Positions 5,471-5,474 of a stretch of 5,474 nucleotides of DNA are shown piece after piece. The position numbers and the translations under genes are program-made. Position 1 is the stretch's first letter; the number at the start of each line of letters is the position of its first letter. The stretch is taken from NCBI GenBank assembly GCA_946184215.1, contig CAMHER010000135.1, positions 1 through 5,474 of the forward strand. Direction: 5' to 3'. A model generated the notes under the pieces. It saw only the letters and a program-made list of their open reading frames with translations. It searched no databases and had not been told where the DNA came from. This DNA is from an uncultured Clostridia bacterium. GTDB taxonomy: Bacteria > Bacillota > Clostridia > Oscillospirales > Oscillospiraceae.

Positions 5471-5474
5471 ATTC

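Overview
The window is GC-rich, bacterial and compactly organised. Three things suggest a Gram-positive Clostridia-type organism, probably a gut Oscillospirales or Lachnospirales relative: near-consensus sigma-A promoters with 17-bp spacers, strong Shine-Dalgarno sequences (GGAAGGAG, AAAGGAGGA), and a beta-glucosidase with the permuted domain order known from Ruminococcus albus and Butyrivibrio. This taxonomic placement is inference; no marker gene is present.

Layout, left to right. Positions 1-120 are a leader with no recognised gene. Positions 121-2541 (+) encode an 806-residue cytoplasmic family 3 glycoside hydrolase whose two catalytic domains are in swapped order. Its 3' end carries two perfect inverted repeats in tandem; the first encloses the stop codon. 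A TTGACA-N17-TACAAT promoter follows, with an operator-like inverted repeat at the expected transcription start. It drives a 394-residue, 12-helix MFS transporter (2699-3883, +) that resembles the LacY-type sugar/proton symporters. Positions 3884-4242 hold no protein gene. They carry a perfect TTGACA-N17-TATAAT promoter, about 210 bases of highly self-complementary sequence and a textbook intrinsic terminator with a U-tract. The only downstream gene points the other way, so this looks like a stand-alone structured non-coding RNA and is the most interesting element here. Positions 4243-5454 (-) encode a 403-residue iron-type (group III) alcohol dehydrogenase that converges on the RNA gene.

How the parts may work together. 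The transporter plausibly imports a glycoside or short oligosaccharide that the cytoplasmic hydrolase cleaves; this rests on adjacency and family only. The alcohol dehydrogenase could serve fermentative NAD(P)H reoxidation and need not be linked to the other two. The RNA has its own promoter and terminator and may be unrelated to its neighbours. I could not match it to 6S, SRP, RNase P, tmRNA or a riboswitch class that I know.
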